This document shows, piece after piece, positions 11,576-23,578 of a DNA stretch of 64,000 bases; the stretch's first letter is position 1, and each line of letters begins with the position of its first letter. Under the pieces are notes generated by a model, which was not told where the DNA came from, ran no database searches, and saw only the letters and a program-made list of their open reading frames with translations. This DNA comes from Gonatopus flavifemur (Eukaryota > Arthropoda > Insecta > Hymenoptera > Dryinidae), in NCBI GenBank assembly GCA_018340375.1, contig JAFFJZ010000006.1, positions 22,884,001 to 22,948,000 on the forward strand, read 5' to 3'. The position numbers were made by a program, and so were the translations under genes.

Positions 11576-12060
11576 AAGAAGATATCTGAAGATTCTTTCG
11601 TGAAGTTCTCTTTGAGATTGATACAAGATGTCTCATGCAACATAATCGCATAACTTGAATATGTTTCTTGGGATATCTTTCAAGAATCTTTTGCAGATAA
11701 TCGTACAGACTCTCATCTTAGACACCTTTGAGATATCTTTAACTCTTACGAGGTAACGTCATTTTGGATAGCTCCTACGATTGGCTCCTATGAGTGCTGT
11801 TCACCAACTAAAGTGACGACACTTGGACAGCTTATTATAGCCTCCTACTGTACAATTACTTAGAATATAGTCTGCTTACTCTTCTTTTCGAATCAGCAAG
11901 AGGAGAAGATTTTGAAAAAGCATGAGTGACCCGACGTTACCTCGTAAGGGTTAAGATATCTTCAAGATATCTCAAAGTTATCTCCAAGATATCTTCAGGA
12001 CATCCTGAAGTTATCCTCATGATATTCTAGAGTTATCTTTAAGATATCTCAAAGAAACGT
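11576..12060. repeat. Degenerate AAGATATCTC repeat, interrupted by a TTAA element
   Basis: Repeated words of the type AAGATATCTTCAAGATATC, GAGATATCTTT and AAAGTTATCTCC occur on both sides of the 11739-11954 insertion, again near 12400-12460, and after the second TTAA insertion (13230-13260). The word is its own reverse complement in part (GATATC), so the region can pair with itself. Confidence 0.6.
11739..11954. mobile_element. 216-bp TTAA-flanked piggyBac-like MITE
   Basis: The left end reads TTAACTCTTACGAGGTAACG and the right end is the inverse of TTAACCCTTACGAGGTAACG. TTAA target sites with a CCC-type terminus are the hallmark of piggyBac-class elements (established knowledge). It interrupts the AAGATATC repeat. 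No transposase is present. Confidence 0.75.
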
Positions 12061-12480
12061 TTAACAATCCAAGATCCTGTCAACAATAATTTTTAATCAA
12101 CATAATCAAAAAAGATTCTTCCCAGAATCTCAGTGTACTCCCTGTCGGTCAGTATTTGAGGTATACTTCTCCTGTCTGAGAAAAGACCTCGGTCTTAACA
12201 CTTTGAGCTAACGCGCCATATGGTTATTTAATGGTTTATTATCGTTTATGATCATGTAATGTTATACAACTGGTGGAATTTCTGTTCGCGTAAAATTTTC
12301 GAGGAATGAATCCAGTATCTCATCTAATGCCGTACAAACCCTGAATTTCAGGAAATAATTTCCTCGGATTATTTTCTTATGGAAAATATCTTGATTTCAT
12401 AACTTGGAGATATCTAAAAGAGATCTTTGAACTGTATCCCAAAGATATCGCAATTGAAACGGCATTCTCACTTCAGTTCT

Positions 12481-13221
12481 TTAAGAAGACCCTCTGCTGT
12501 GAAACTTCAAAAAAATCGATTTTTCTTTGCATTTTTCGATAGTTTATAGTCATAGAATTAATATTCTGTAGTTGGTATGGGCGATTCCAACCCTTTTGAC
12601 CAGTTGGGGTTCCTGGAAACGCTAAATGCGCAACCTTGAAATTTCGAGCAGATTCTCGGAGTGAGCGTTAAGGGCGTTTTTAATTCATATACACATGGAG
12701 AAAGACTTTAAACGTGAATATCTCGAAATAACAATTTTTGCACCTGACGGAAGTGATTTCTAAAAAACAACTGGGCATATCGACTTGAAAATTGTACACA
12801 ATATTCAGCACACTGGTCGCTATCGTCCGTACTTCGATTGTGTTGAAAAATTAATTCCAACATATTTTTTTACTTTGTTTAGTACGAACAAGAGCCGTGT
12901 TTTCGTACACTTTCACAAAAAAACGCCGCCATTTTGTTAGTTTTTGACAAAATACTTTGTTTGAGGTACGGACGATGACGACAAGATCACAGATTAAGAA
13001 TCTTTTGGGATTTTTGGTTTCAGACATCCTGGAGTGTTGGAATCATTCCCACCAGTGGAGAGTATTTTCTTTCACTACCACATTCAAAGTTTTGTAATTA
13101 AATAAATAATAATTTTTTTATGGGGAAGAGAAGTTTGCCCTATTACCTGCATTAGCCTCTGAGAAAAAAAATGTTGAACATAGGTTTTTTTTTGGGCTGT
13201 CAGAGTAGAGGGACCCCTTAA
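12481..13221. mobile_element. 741-bp TTAA-flanked non-autonomous element
   Basis: The left end TTAAGAAGACCCTCTGCTGT and the inverse of the right end TTAAGGGGTCCCTCTACTCT match over about 20 bp. The interior has an inverted pair around TCGTCCGTAC (12823) and GTACGGACGA (12966). It carries the A-rich ATCGATTTTTC block near its left end. No coding frame. Confidence 0.65.
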
Positions 13222-13396
13222 GTTATTTTGAAGATATCTCCACGATACATTTCAGTTCATTTGCAGTTCATAACAGTTTTTAGAAGAAAAAAGACGCGAA
13301 TCACAGATCATTGAAGGAGAATGTACAAATAATTAAATTTATTGCAAAAGTAATCACACTTGATAACAGTATCATCATTTCAATTGCCTGGAGAGA

Positions 13397-13801
13397 CACT
13401 GTCAACAAATGACTCCTGTAATTTTTACACTCACTTTCTTCTGAATTTTCAGATGAAAACAGCACCCGGGTCGAAAATTTTGAACGGTTTTTGTCCTCAT
13501 ATTCCGTTTTTAGACTGATTTTGTCCTGATTGTTGAATAATGCGGATAAAAACAGTACTTTTCTATGATTTTAGTCTGAATTTCTCCTCCAACGAATGAA
13601 AGTGATTGAGGAGAAATTCAGACTAAAATCATGAAAAAGTACTGTTTTTATCCGCATTATTCAACAATCAGGACAAAATCAGTCTAAAAACGGAATATGA
13701 GGCCAAAAACCGTCCAAATTTTTCGACTCGGGCAAAATTCTTCTGAAAATTCAAAGAAAAGAGGCTGTAAAAAATTTGCCAAGGGGAATTCTTTTCACAG
13801 T
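13397..13801. mobile_element. Long-arm palindrome (foldback MITE), ~405 bp
   Basis: The arms at about 13418-13589 and 13608-13780 are nearly perfect inverse copies for well over 100 bp, with only an 18-bp spacer (13590-13607). Shared words include TTGTTGAATAATGCGGATAA, TTTTAGTCTGAATTTCTCC and TTTTTAGACTGATTTTGTCC. The outer ends read CACTGT and ACAGT. A partial relative is at 41720-41785. Confidence 0.8.
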
Positions 13802-15173
13802 AAATTCAATCTCAATATCACAAACTCGATGATTATATAAAACCCACAGTAACAAATTTTGCGTCATTTTTCCATAATACACATTTTTGTGTATGACATT
13901 CAACAAGCGATATTACAAATTCTGCAGCATCATTGTCTGTCTCTTGTCACCGGCATTCATTCCTCTGTTGTTAGAACGGAAGCTACGATTGTCCCTTTCA
14001 ACGCGGAAGTCCGTCTAACGCCGCAACCATTCGGAAAAGTCTCCTCATCGAAGGGTCATCATTCTTGACGATGGAACGAGGGTGGCTATTTTGTTCTGGG
14101 GAAAATTCCAGATTTTTCATTCAATCTCAGGATATTGTTGTTTCTTCCCCAGTTGAAATTCAATAGCGTGCATATGAATCTTGGTCAATTACTTTAGAAG
14201 TCGTCAAAATCAATAACGAGCGTCTCTTGGGAAGAAAAATGTAATGCATCTTTATATACATATATATATATATATGCTGTACAAAGACACATACATGGAT
14301 AAATGAGTGAGAAAGATAGTGGAGTACACTTGAAACTCGCAGTTCCCAGTCAGTAAACAATACTCCTTTCAAATAACGTCGTCCTTTTATTGCACGTGTT
14401 GCACCTGCAGCTCAACGATCCGCATTTACAATCTAGCGTTGCTATTGTCTGGAAGAGAAAATTCACTCGACCGGCTATAACGGTCGGTTATGTTCCCGTT
14501 AATAATATCTTGTTTTTCATGTAGAAAAATTCATGCATTGTGTTCAATCAATTGTTTTTGTATTGCAAGTCACTATTCTACAAAACGTACAGTTGTTCTT
14601 TGCCTCTTCTCCATGTTTTTCTACTTCTGAAATATCAACTTACACGTTTATGGTATATTTGATAAACGATGTCATGGAACTCGATACAACATGCGACGTA
14701 TTTTCCGCTATTTCGAGTTTATTTGATTTTTATTTTTCATTATTGAATGAATTAATCAATAATAATTGTATTCCTCTGTACGGAAAAACAAATTTCACAA
14801 ATCAACTGTTTTCAAATATCAGAGATGGGAGTTTTCGAATCTCCATTTTGGTGTGCAACCCTTGACCGATGAATATCTGCAAAAATAACTCTTTTACTGT
14901 TAGAATATTGTGTTGCAGTTTGTCCGACTACCACCGACTCAAACTACTTTTAATACTTTTGCGCCTCATAACACCTTTTTTTGCTTTGAATATTTCCTCA
15001 CCTTCTTTTTTCTTATTTTCTCTTTTCTTCCCTTTCAAATTTCCAGCTCCATAACGATAACTCCATTTTGATTCGAAAATTTTCCACATGATTTTCATTC
15101 CTCAATTCATTCATAATTCATTACTTACGAGAATCGAATGTATCCACTTCATGATATAGAAATATAATGCATT
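13802..15173. other. Intronic sequence with an AT microsatellite
   Basis: It contains an (AT)n run at about 14257-14275. The rest is unremarkable AT-rich sequence with no splice-bounded open segment that I would call. Confidence 0.45.
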
Positions 15174-15598
15174 CACGGAGAAAAATGCAGGTCGAAAATA
15201 TATAGTAATCTTTAATAAAAATTGGAGAATATTTTTTTAAATCTAAGAGTATTTCTTGAATGCATAATGAAGGTAAAACTGTTCATTTCTTTGTGGATTT
15301 GTATTCGAAAAACAATGCGAAATTATCATTACTTGATAAAAAATAGAGGAACATATGAATTTTCCAGAAGTCGCTAATGAAATTCCAGAAAGTGAATAGT
15401 AGGATATTGAAATTTTGTTATTGCCTTTGTAAATTTTCACCCGCAACTTTCGGAAACTTCATATGTTTCTCTATTTTTCATCAAGTATCGAAAATTGTTC
15501 ATTGTTTCCGAATAAAATTCCACAAAATTAGATTTTGAGAAATATTCTCCAATTTTTATTCAAGATTACTATATTTTCGACCTGCATTTTTCTCCGTG
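15174..15598. mobile_element. 425-bp CACGGAGAAAAATGC MITE
   Basis: The ends are inverse copies for about 60 bp: CACGGAGAAAAATGCAGGTC at the left, and the inverse GACCTGCATTTTTCTCCGTG at the right. The arms continue with ATTGGAGAATATTT. A diverged interior copy is at 42290-42535, and a stray left end is near 50707. Confidence 0.8.
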
Positions 15599-17025
15599 TT
15601 TCCATTCAAAATTACCATCGATATATAAAACCCCTCCCAGATTCTCTGAACAACACAATTGCTATGATATTCAATTCATCGGGAGTTATTTTGCAAATTA
15701 TTCAATCAAATCCCAGCTTGCCGTTTGAGGATTGAATTTTATTTGATTCGAATTCATCTTTACCTCTTCAACTTCAATTTTGAGTATGTCGATGTATTCA
15801 TGATTAACTCTCCACTGGATGACGTATAAAACAAAGAAAGATGTGAAATAAACATAAAAAAAACATATGTAAAAAGTGTAAGACTTTCCGTATCGTGAAT
15901 GCGGAGAATAAAGTGATTACATACCGTGTGGTTCAGACGGTCGAAGCCTCAACCACCGCGACAAATTCTGCAAAGCCACGCCCCGGTTCATGAACACGAG
16001 TAGTATTCCAGATCGATGCAACGGTGGCAAGTTTCTTCGATTATGGAACAACCGAGCGATCTACGATGTCGGTAATTGGTTTTTCAAATTCATTTTAATT
16101 AGACATCACTGGAGCTCTTTCTTTTTTCTAACCCCTCATTTGAATACCAATCAAAACAGAGGGTTGAAAATCACGTTTTAGTGTTTAGAACTTTCATTTT
16201 CCAGATAAAATTTCAATTAAACGAACATTTTCATTTCGCTTCTTGGAGAAAAAGAAAAGAAAGATGGAATACCTCTCGACGGAATTTAAAAATGATGTCC
16301 CCGTCGATGGAATTTCAATTAGAATCACGCGAGACTGGAGTAATGAGGGAGATTGGTTCGATAACTTGTCTGCCTTTGAGGAGATGTGTTTCTCAAGAAA
16401 AGAAGAGATGAATATACAATTCGTTCACGGATAAAAACTTTGACGTGGTGCGGTGTTTTGAATGTTTCAAATTGTAGTATTTTTGGAATTCGTCAAATTT
16501 TGAAGGAAAGAATTTGGGAGGTAAACGAAATTTCGGTTGATTCGAATGAGATAGGAACTTAAGAACGTTCTCCACGTTACGTTCGGAGGTCGAATGAAAT
16601 CACATTTATCAGGTTGATTGATTCCGCTGGGTCAACTATGGTGCGTCGGTAGAGTATCATTTTTCGTTCCAGAGTTCGGAGCAATTCCGAAAATTTCGAA
16701 TAACTTGGTAACTGGGAAGAAGATGATTGAATGGTTTCATTTTTCTTTGTGATTTGGTGTCTGAAAAATTGTTGTTAAAAAATTCTTGGCTTCGAGCTTC
16801 ATCATTTCGAACTTTCAAAAGCTCATCCTCGGTGAGCCTGATACAGTTTTTGCCAGGGTTTTTTGCAAAAACCCGACCCAGTGAATTTGTAGGGCTGTTC
16901 TGGGTTCTTTTGTGTTTCATGTCTTCTTTTTAATTTGGTATTTCCGTTTATGGTTTTGATCAATCTTATGATAGCTCTGTTGATTTGAAATCTGAATTGA
17001 TTGTCTGTTCATATCACGGTCTCAC
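15599..17025. other. Intronic sequence, one GC-raised patch
   Basis: About 15925-16060 is richer in GC (for example ACCACCGCGACAAATTC, CCACGCCCCGG) than its surroundings. It could be a regulatory element; I see no convincing exon. Confidence 0.35.
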
Positions 17026-17261
17026 ATCCCATATAACACACGAAGAATTCTTTCTCAAGAATATGAATAGAATTCTTTTATGAATTCATGAAGAATTCTG
17101 AAATGCTTTTCAGATCGTTTCATTGCTCTCAAAGAACTCGTTAATGTCAATCAAATAGAGTTCACACTTTCGGAGTTCATGATGAATTCATCAATTCGAA
17201 AAAAGTTCAACAAGAATTCTATTCACATTCTTGAAAAAGAATTATTTGTGTCATATGGGAT
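17026..17261. mobile_element. ATCCCATAT-ended MITE with GAATTC-rich arms
   Basis: The left end ATCCCATATAACACACGAAG pairs with the inverse of ATTTGTGTCATATGGGAT. Arms of about 55 bp share GAATTCTTT, TCAAGAAT and GAATAGAATTCTT. The termini differ from those of the CAC- and CCCTGG-type elements elsewhere here. Confidence 0.75.
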
Positions 17262-17448
17262 ACATTGTGGTTTATATCACGTGCATTTGGTATGACAAGT
17301 GAAATATGGAATTGAAATTCTACAATTATACTTTACATTTCAATTCAATATTGTTCTTTAAATGATCTCCAAATATTTTGATACCAAACATTAATTATAT
17401 TCTATTTATGAACTATCAGATTGATTGGAAATGCGTTTTATTCCATTA

Positions 17449-17665
17449 CACTGAAAAAAAAATTCTTCCAACCAAATAAATAGTTTATTTGTCCTCTCTC
17501 CATAAAATATTTCTCAGAATGGATTAATGAAATATTTAATCGAATCAAATAATGGAATGCTCGTCCCAAATAAATAATTTATTCACCACAAGTAATCAAT
17601 TGGATATTTAATTTCTACAAATAAATATTTTATGGAGAGAGGACAAATAAATATTTTTTCCAGTG
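17449..17665. mobile_element. CACTGAAAAAAAAATTC MITE (CAAATAAAT family), TA-flanked
   Basis: Ends CACTGAAAAAAA and TTTTTTCCAGTG sit within TA (17447-17448, 17666-17667). The arms share AATAAATAGTTTATTTGTCC and CTCTCCATAAAATATTT in inverse orientation. A second copy of this family is at 30905-31156. Confidence 0.85.
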
Positions 17666-17667
17666 TA

Positions 17668-20600
17668 TGATTCAGTACTTATACTTAGTTATCCTTTGGA
17701 TTTAACTTCACTCACATTTGCTTCTTTCAGAAGTGATTTCTTATGTTAATAATTATAGGGGACAATTTTGAATAATTCATTGTCATTGGAAATAACAGTT
17801 TCTTAGATACCTTTTTCACCTTTTCTCGAATTTTTCGGGGTTATTTGAAGAGGGCTGTTTCCAAAACAATACAGTGGGTGGTAAGACTGGGCTGGGTTAT
17901 TTTGTTATTTTCTGAATAGATGTTAGAAACCATAAAACACGGTACAGTTGTATCAATAAATTCCAAATCTTCCCAAGTCAAAAAGTGAGTCCTGATTCAG
18001 TCTTGACAATTCCTTGACTCGGGTTTTCAATAAAGAATTCATTGAATCATTCAGAAATTTGTCAATTACGCGAGACCTTTCTTTCGTTTGTATTGAAATT
18101 AAGTCGAGTAAGTTGTTGACATCTGCCTCAATCTATCAAACTTTCCGATCAATTTTCATCGACTTGAATGGGAGTATGTTCAAAGGATAAAAGAATATCG
18201 GTTGATTGACACTTTTACCCCTTGAAACGGGTCTTTCGAGTCCATCAGTCATGAGATACCAATCTCTTTGTCGTCCCCTGGAAGATTTCTCTATGGAATC
18301 GATACAAAATATTTATACTGCACAGCCTTTAAAAAAAAAAAAACGCACTTGAAAAAAACCTCAATATCGAGAGAAACTGTACAACTCATGATGGATTTTC
18401 ATGTCGTGTCAGCTCGAAAAAGAAATACATCATCTCCGTGAAACATTTACTCCTCCGTTGCTAAGTGGTATTGAAAATTCACATTCAAACATCGTGTCGC
18501 TGATAAATTCAATTTTGTAAATTCAACCATAGATTAACAGTCCATTCGAAAAGTCCATAGGATGGCGTTACTAGAATTTTTTCTCATATGATTTTTATTT
18601 AGTACTAACCTTCAAACGATACGCGTGTAATTTTGATAACAATCTGACTATCGATTCGTGAGTTACAGCATTTTGTGTGAAGCAACTTTTGCTATTGGAA
18701 AAACAAAAAAAAAATACAATGGAAACCAAACAATAGCTCGACAAGAACGATTCAGCAAGAAAATTATAGCAAAGGAAAAATAATGTTCATAAACTTTCAA
18801 CTAATGAAACAGCAAGGAAGAAAAATCAGGTGATGAAAAAAACATGGGGGAATCTAATTATCTACACCATTTAACTCTGAATTTTATTCCACACATGGTT
18901 TTTCCTTCATCCCTATCTCTCCTTCTCATCACGTTATCGAATAAATGACACGATGAGAATATGGAAGTTTTTATGCATTTGAACTGAAAATTGAAGTGAT
19001 CAATTCGATGTGGAAAAATATATAATATCGATGTATCGATTAAATGCATTCGAATACGAAACTGCACAACCGTACGAATATTATCAGAGTTCAATTACAC
19101 GGTTGAGAGCATGTATGTAAAAAATATTACATCGAACAATGAATACCCTCAGTCTAATTCGAAAATCCAACGCACGTATAGATACCGAATGCAATATGAA
19201 TTTACGTCATTCGTGCGTATAATCGGATTTGCAAATAATACGTCCCTGCTCATTTTGTTCGCCAATTTTCAATTGTGTGTTTCAATTCGATGAATTTATG
19301 TTGTGATTTATGAATGTGCAACAAGTTGAAAACATAGAAATTTGTTTCTTCGATGCAATGGACTGCGTTGCCACGTTGCGTATACCACGTATCAATCTTT
19401 ATTATATTCCACGAATTCGAATCTATCGGACTCGTTGAACCAGAGAATTTGTACACCAATATTGTAATATTGCGTGGATTGTGTGTGCATGCACAAATAT
19501 GGACGAACGTAATCCTTGATATATTTCACTTGTCGACAGGAATTATCTGCAGTTTTTCATATTCATTCTACTCTGAAATAAAAAAAAAAAAAAAAATCTC
19601 GATACTCGATACGTTCATTTCATGATTTCATTTATGTGAAGTATTGTGATCGGTCTTCGCCAAGAGATTGACGGGTCAATAATTTCTTTCTCGTCAAATT
19701 ATCGAAACTCGCATAAAAATCATTTTCCTTATAAATTACATCCATTAAATGAATTGATAAATTATCCTTGAATCATCGCAAATAAACGATATCAATTATT
19801 GAATTGAAATTCTGCTATACGGGAATAAAATTTGATTATATAAAAACAAAAGAAGAGTAAGAATGGTATTAAAAATTCTTCCCATAGCTTGGAAAAGTTT
19901 CAAACTCCGTTCAAATGTCTTCCATCTCATTATTCACCTCGTCTCAAGAGGTTTTAATAGAGTTTCTTCTTGAATATTTCATCTTCTCCCATATAAAAGG
20001 AAAGTGTAAAGGAAAAAAAAACAGTTGAATCCGATGGGATTAACTCCTTGTTGGAAATCAAAGGAAAAGAAAAGAGAGAGAGATGCTGAAATAGCACCAT
20101 CGGTCGATCGTGTCACGTTTCCACATGATTCTTCATGGGTCTGATCGAAGCCTGATTAATGACAGTACCGGAAAACTTTTGTATTTCATCTAAACTTCAC
20201 ACCCTTCTTTTCTCTTATTTGAAAAAATGATCAAAGTAAACCTGAAATTCATCGCAACCTTGGCCGAGTTTCGATTCCCGCCCTTTTCATTCCCTGCCAT
20301 CGACAAAGAAGAAATTCTCCAGCAACCCCCATTGTTAGATTAAACCTTATCTCGGAGTAACTTTCTTCAATTTTTCATTATCAAACTTGAAGCGAACAAG
20401 AGAAAATGTTTATTTTGAAATATTGCGGAAGATTTACGATTCCAATTCATTTCGAATTCTCATTCGACGTGAAAAAAACCTGCCAGCACCGATTCAATAT
20501 TGGCTTCCGAACCTACATAAAATCGTCAGTATTTTCAAGTACCTGGCTGGTATCATTTTTAGAACACTTCTTATTATTTCTGTGAGAAATAATCTATCGA

Positions 20601-20701
20601 TGGTGCTACGACGTTTCGTCATGTTCCGATCAACATTGGCAAAAGCAAGATCTTCTTTCGTGAGAATCACAAATAATATGAACAGGTTTTTACAAATTTT
20701 C
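17668..20701. other. Intronic sequence, nothing recognised
   Basis: AT-rich, with poly-A runs near 18331 and 19578. No element ends, RNA gene or exon-like segment identified. Confidence 0.45.
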
Positions 20702-20703
20702 TA

Positions 20704-20736
20704 CACGGAAAAAATGAAATGAAGAAATTTACCGTG
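20704..20736. mobile_element. 33-bp minimal CACGG...CCGTG element, TA-flanked
   Basis: CACGGAAAAAATG opens the unit and AATTTACCGTG closes it, flanked by TA at 20702-20703 and 20737-20738. It is far smaller than the other elements here, and looks like two termini with almost nothing between. Confidence 0.55.
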
Positions 20737-20738
20737 TA

Positions 20739-23309
20739 GGATGACAACGCGTCGCTTCGAGTCTTTGAATTGAAATTCTTACAAAATATATTGTAAAATA
20801 ACTCGCATTATTATCGGACAAAAATAGATTTTTCTCTCGTGATATGAATTATTATTCGACAATATATTTTTATTGAAAGGCTTGAATCCATCGTGAGCAA
20901 CTTCGAAGGATCGAGACCCCAGCAGCACGAATTTAAGAATAAAATATTCAAATCCCACCACGACGGAATTCAAAATCCCGTATATCAAGTTCATACAAAC
21001 TTTCGACACGAAACCCTCAACGAAAGTTCGAGCCCCTATAAAAAACCGCTCTACAAAACCTCGCGGAAGCTTTTCTCGTTTTTTCTTCCGTTCTTCCATT
21101 AATTAATTCTCATAACGATGCCGATAATTTTATCTCGTTCTCGTTAATGAGAATCAGATTCGAAAATGATAACAATTTGAAGCGATCCCATCCAGATGAC
21201 GGACGTCGAGATTAGCGCTATTGTTTTATACTTTTTCCGCATCGGCGTGTTGTGCCCATCGGCATAACACAAAACAACAGCATAAAAACTAATATTTCGA
21301 GTCTCCACAACTGTTCCAGAATCGCGCAGATGTTGATACGATGATAGATATCGATAAAAAAATACAGTTATTTTACAACGAAAACGCGTAACCCAAAGCG
21401 AGAGAAAGATAAAGATTATTACGGAGAGCAAGAATGATATCCGGTTGCATGAATACCCTTGCGAATGACGCCTTTTCATTAACTTTTTTTCTTCCCTGGC
21501 CCTAATTGAAAGCCACCACCCAGCAGCGTTCAACCTTACCTTTGAATTATCGAGGAATTCGATTAAAGACAAGCCATTCCCCAGTATCGGGAATGTAATT
21601 AACTACAATAATTGTTGGAAAGACGAGAGAAAGGGGAAAACTTTCCTTGATCTCTCGAATTTGAAATACGATATGAATAGCATTGATGGTAATTTCAAAC
21701 TCACCGGTTGGAAGATTTATGCGAGAGATACATGACTTTGACTCACCTGTAACAAAAAGATCAATTCGAGTTATGTAAATTTCATTTTAGATTGTTTCTA
21801 ATGGGTTTATCATTTATTCGAGATGAACATTTTGTTCTGTTTTCGGAGTTTCTTATTTGTTCCACCTCATTCATCCTTTTTCTCATTGACATTTATTCGC
21901 GTCTGCTAACATGAAGACGATGATAATGCTGCAATCTTGAAAGGCACATTTCGACAGACCCTCTTAAGCGGCGCAGACCTTGAACTTCTTTGGGGGAGCC
22001 AATATCAAGACAACAACGAATGGGGTGAAGAGAAGAAGAGGGTGAAGTATCACTCGTCTTTACGATAAACCCTGTCTGTATTTTTGTACATTTCATTTGA
22101 ACTTCCGTAACAACGATGATCTTGGTGGAGCAATTTGGCTGGGAGTCTGACGTCGAGCTGTGACGTTTCGTTACAAAATCCCGTTGAGCTTCTCAAAACT
22201 CATAATTTGAATTTTGAAATTGACCTTGAAAAACTTTCTCCCTCCCATGCACGAGTGGTTAAATAAATGTCGCTAAAAATTTCATTCATCCATTAACGCA
22301 TTAAAAATGCATATCTCATTTCCCCGCAAATAATATCCCTGTTTTATATTCTTGGATATGGGAATATGAATAATCTCAGCCTGAACTGAACATCCTCGAT
22401 CCGAAATACATCACGATTTACGTCAAGAACGAAGGCCAAGCCCATAAAACGAAACAGATATGAACTTGAACCATATATTTTTTTCTTTCTTTTACGATTC
22501 AATCCAGACGCGGGTTAGAACGGATGAATAAGAAGGGGAGTGGCAATAACACCAAATCCACTTCTCTCCATGATGAACTTGGAAACACTAGGGGCTATGC
22601 TATTTTCGAGTCTCACGAACCAAGATATTATAACCGACTTATTCGAGCATTCTTTTGAATTATCAATCCTCGGTACTACTAATTTTCGGGATTTTCTTCA
22701 TTTATTCCAAAAGGAATATGATATTGAATAATAAAATATTTCCCTACTGTAGATCATAAATATTGCCACGTGGCGTTTGACAAGTGGGTCGAACTTTTCA
22801 TCGATGAATCACAAGGCGCCAAACTCAGCCCCATCCTCTCTTTCTCTCTCTCTATTTCTCTTTATTTTTCTCCTTGCGTTCTTTGCTTCGTGATAATCGT
22901 TAATGTACGATATCTGCATTGCTTCATATATTTGCACATTATTTTTCTGTTTTCGCTTTCTCATTTCCAGTTCGAAGGAACAGTTGTGTCGTCCGTCCTC
23001 GTTCAGCGGGGGATTTAAATTTAGCGAACTATGAGATCATGCGGGATTATCTTGTATTGTCGCGAAAAATGTTACTATATTATTCGATTCTTTTTGGCTC
23101 CAAAATGCAGGGGATGATTTTTTTTTCTTGTATACAACATTTGTGCGTTATTTTTACTCGCTACTGATTTTGAACTCGGGAAAAACAAAATTTGCTATTC
23201 CAGTAAAAGGTTCTTAGATTTCGCTGTCAAAGCGAATTTATTTTCTCCGTCGAATGATTTTCCTGTGAACGTTTTAGCTGTAAATTATTGATACATAGAA
23301 AACGCTGTA
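20739..23309. other. Intronic sequence, nothing recognised
   Basis: A 142-codon open frame on the minus strand (21572-21144) has no splice context or domain I recognise and is probably chance. No repeats seen. Confidence 0.4.
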
Positions 23310-23311
23310 TA

Positions 23312-23578
23312 TACTGACAGAAAAATCATCTGGTTAGAACACTCATAGTTGCAATAACTTAAATTCTAGCGCTATTCACCAGAAAATATGATTGTGACAT
23401 CGAGAAAAAGTGATGGAAGCTAAAATTACCTACATTTTCCAGGCTAGAAAAACCAGATTTTTGTCTTAGCTTCAACTATTTTTTTCTAGACGTTATCATC
23501 ACATTTTTTGGTGGAACAAACCGAATTTCAAATTATTGCGACTACGAATGTTTCAACCAAATCGTTTTTTTGTCAGTG
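23312..23578. mobile_element. TACTGACAGAAAAATC MITE, TA-flanked
   Basis: The left end TACTGACAGAAAAATC (one base off CACTG) pairs with GATTTGGTTGAAAC-type arms and the right end TTTTTTTGTCAGTG. TA lies at 23310-23311 and 23579-23580. Arms share GTTGCAATAACTTAAATTC with the inverse GAATTTCAAATTATTGCGAC. Confidence 0.75.

Noticed and set aside
20268..20290. GTTTCGATTCCCG resembling a tRNA T-loop
   Set aside because: No matching acceptor stem, D-loop or anticodon arm at the right distances.
21144..21572. 142-codon minus-strand frame
   Set aside because: No family resemblance, no splice context and mixed composition; consistent with chance in 64 kb.
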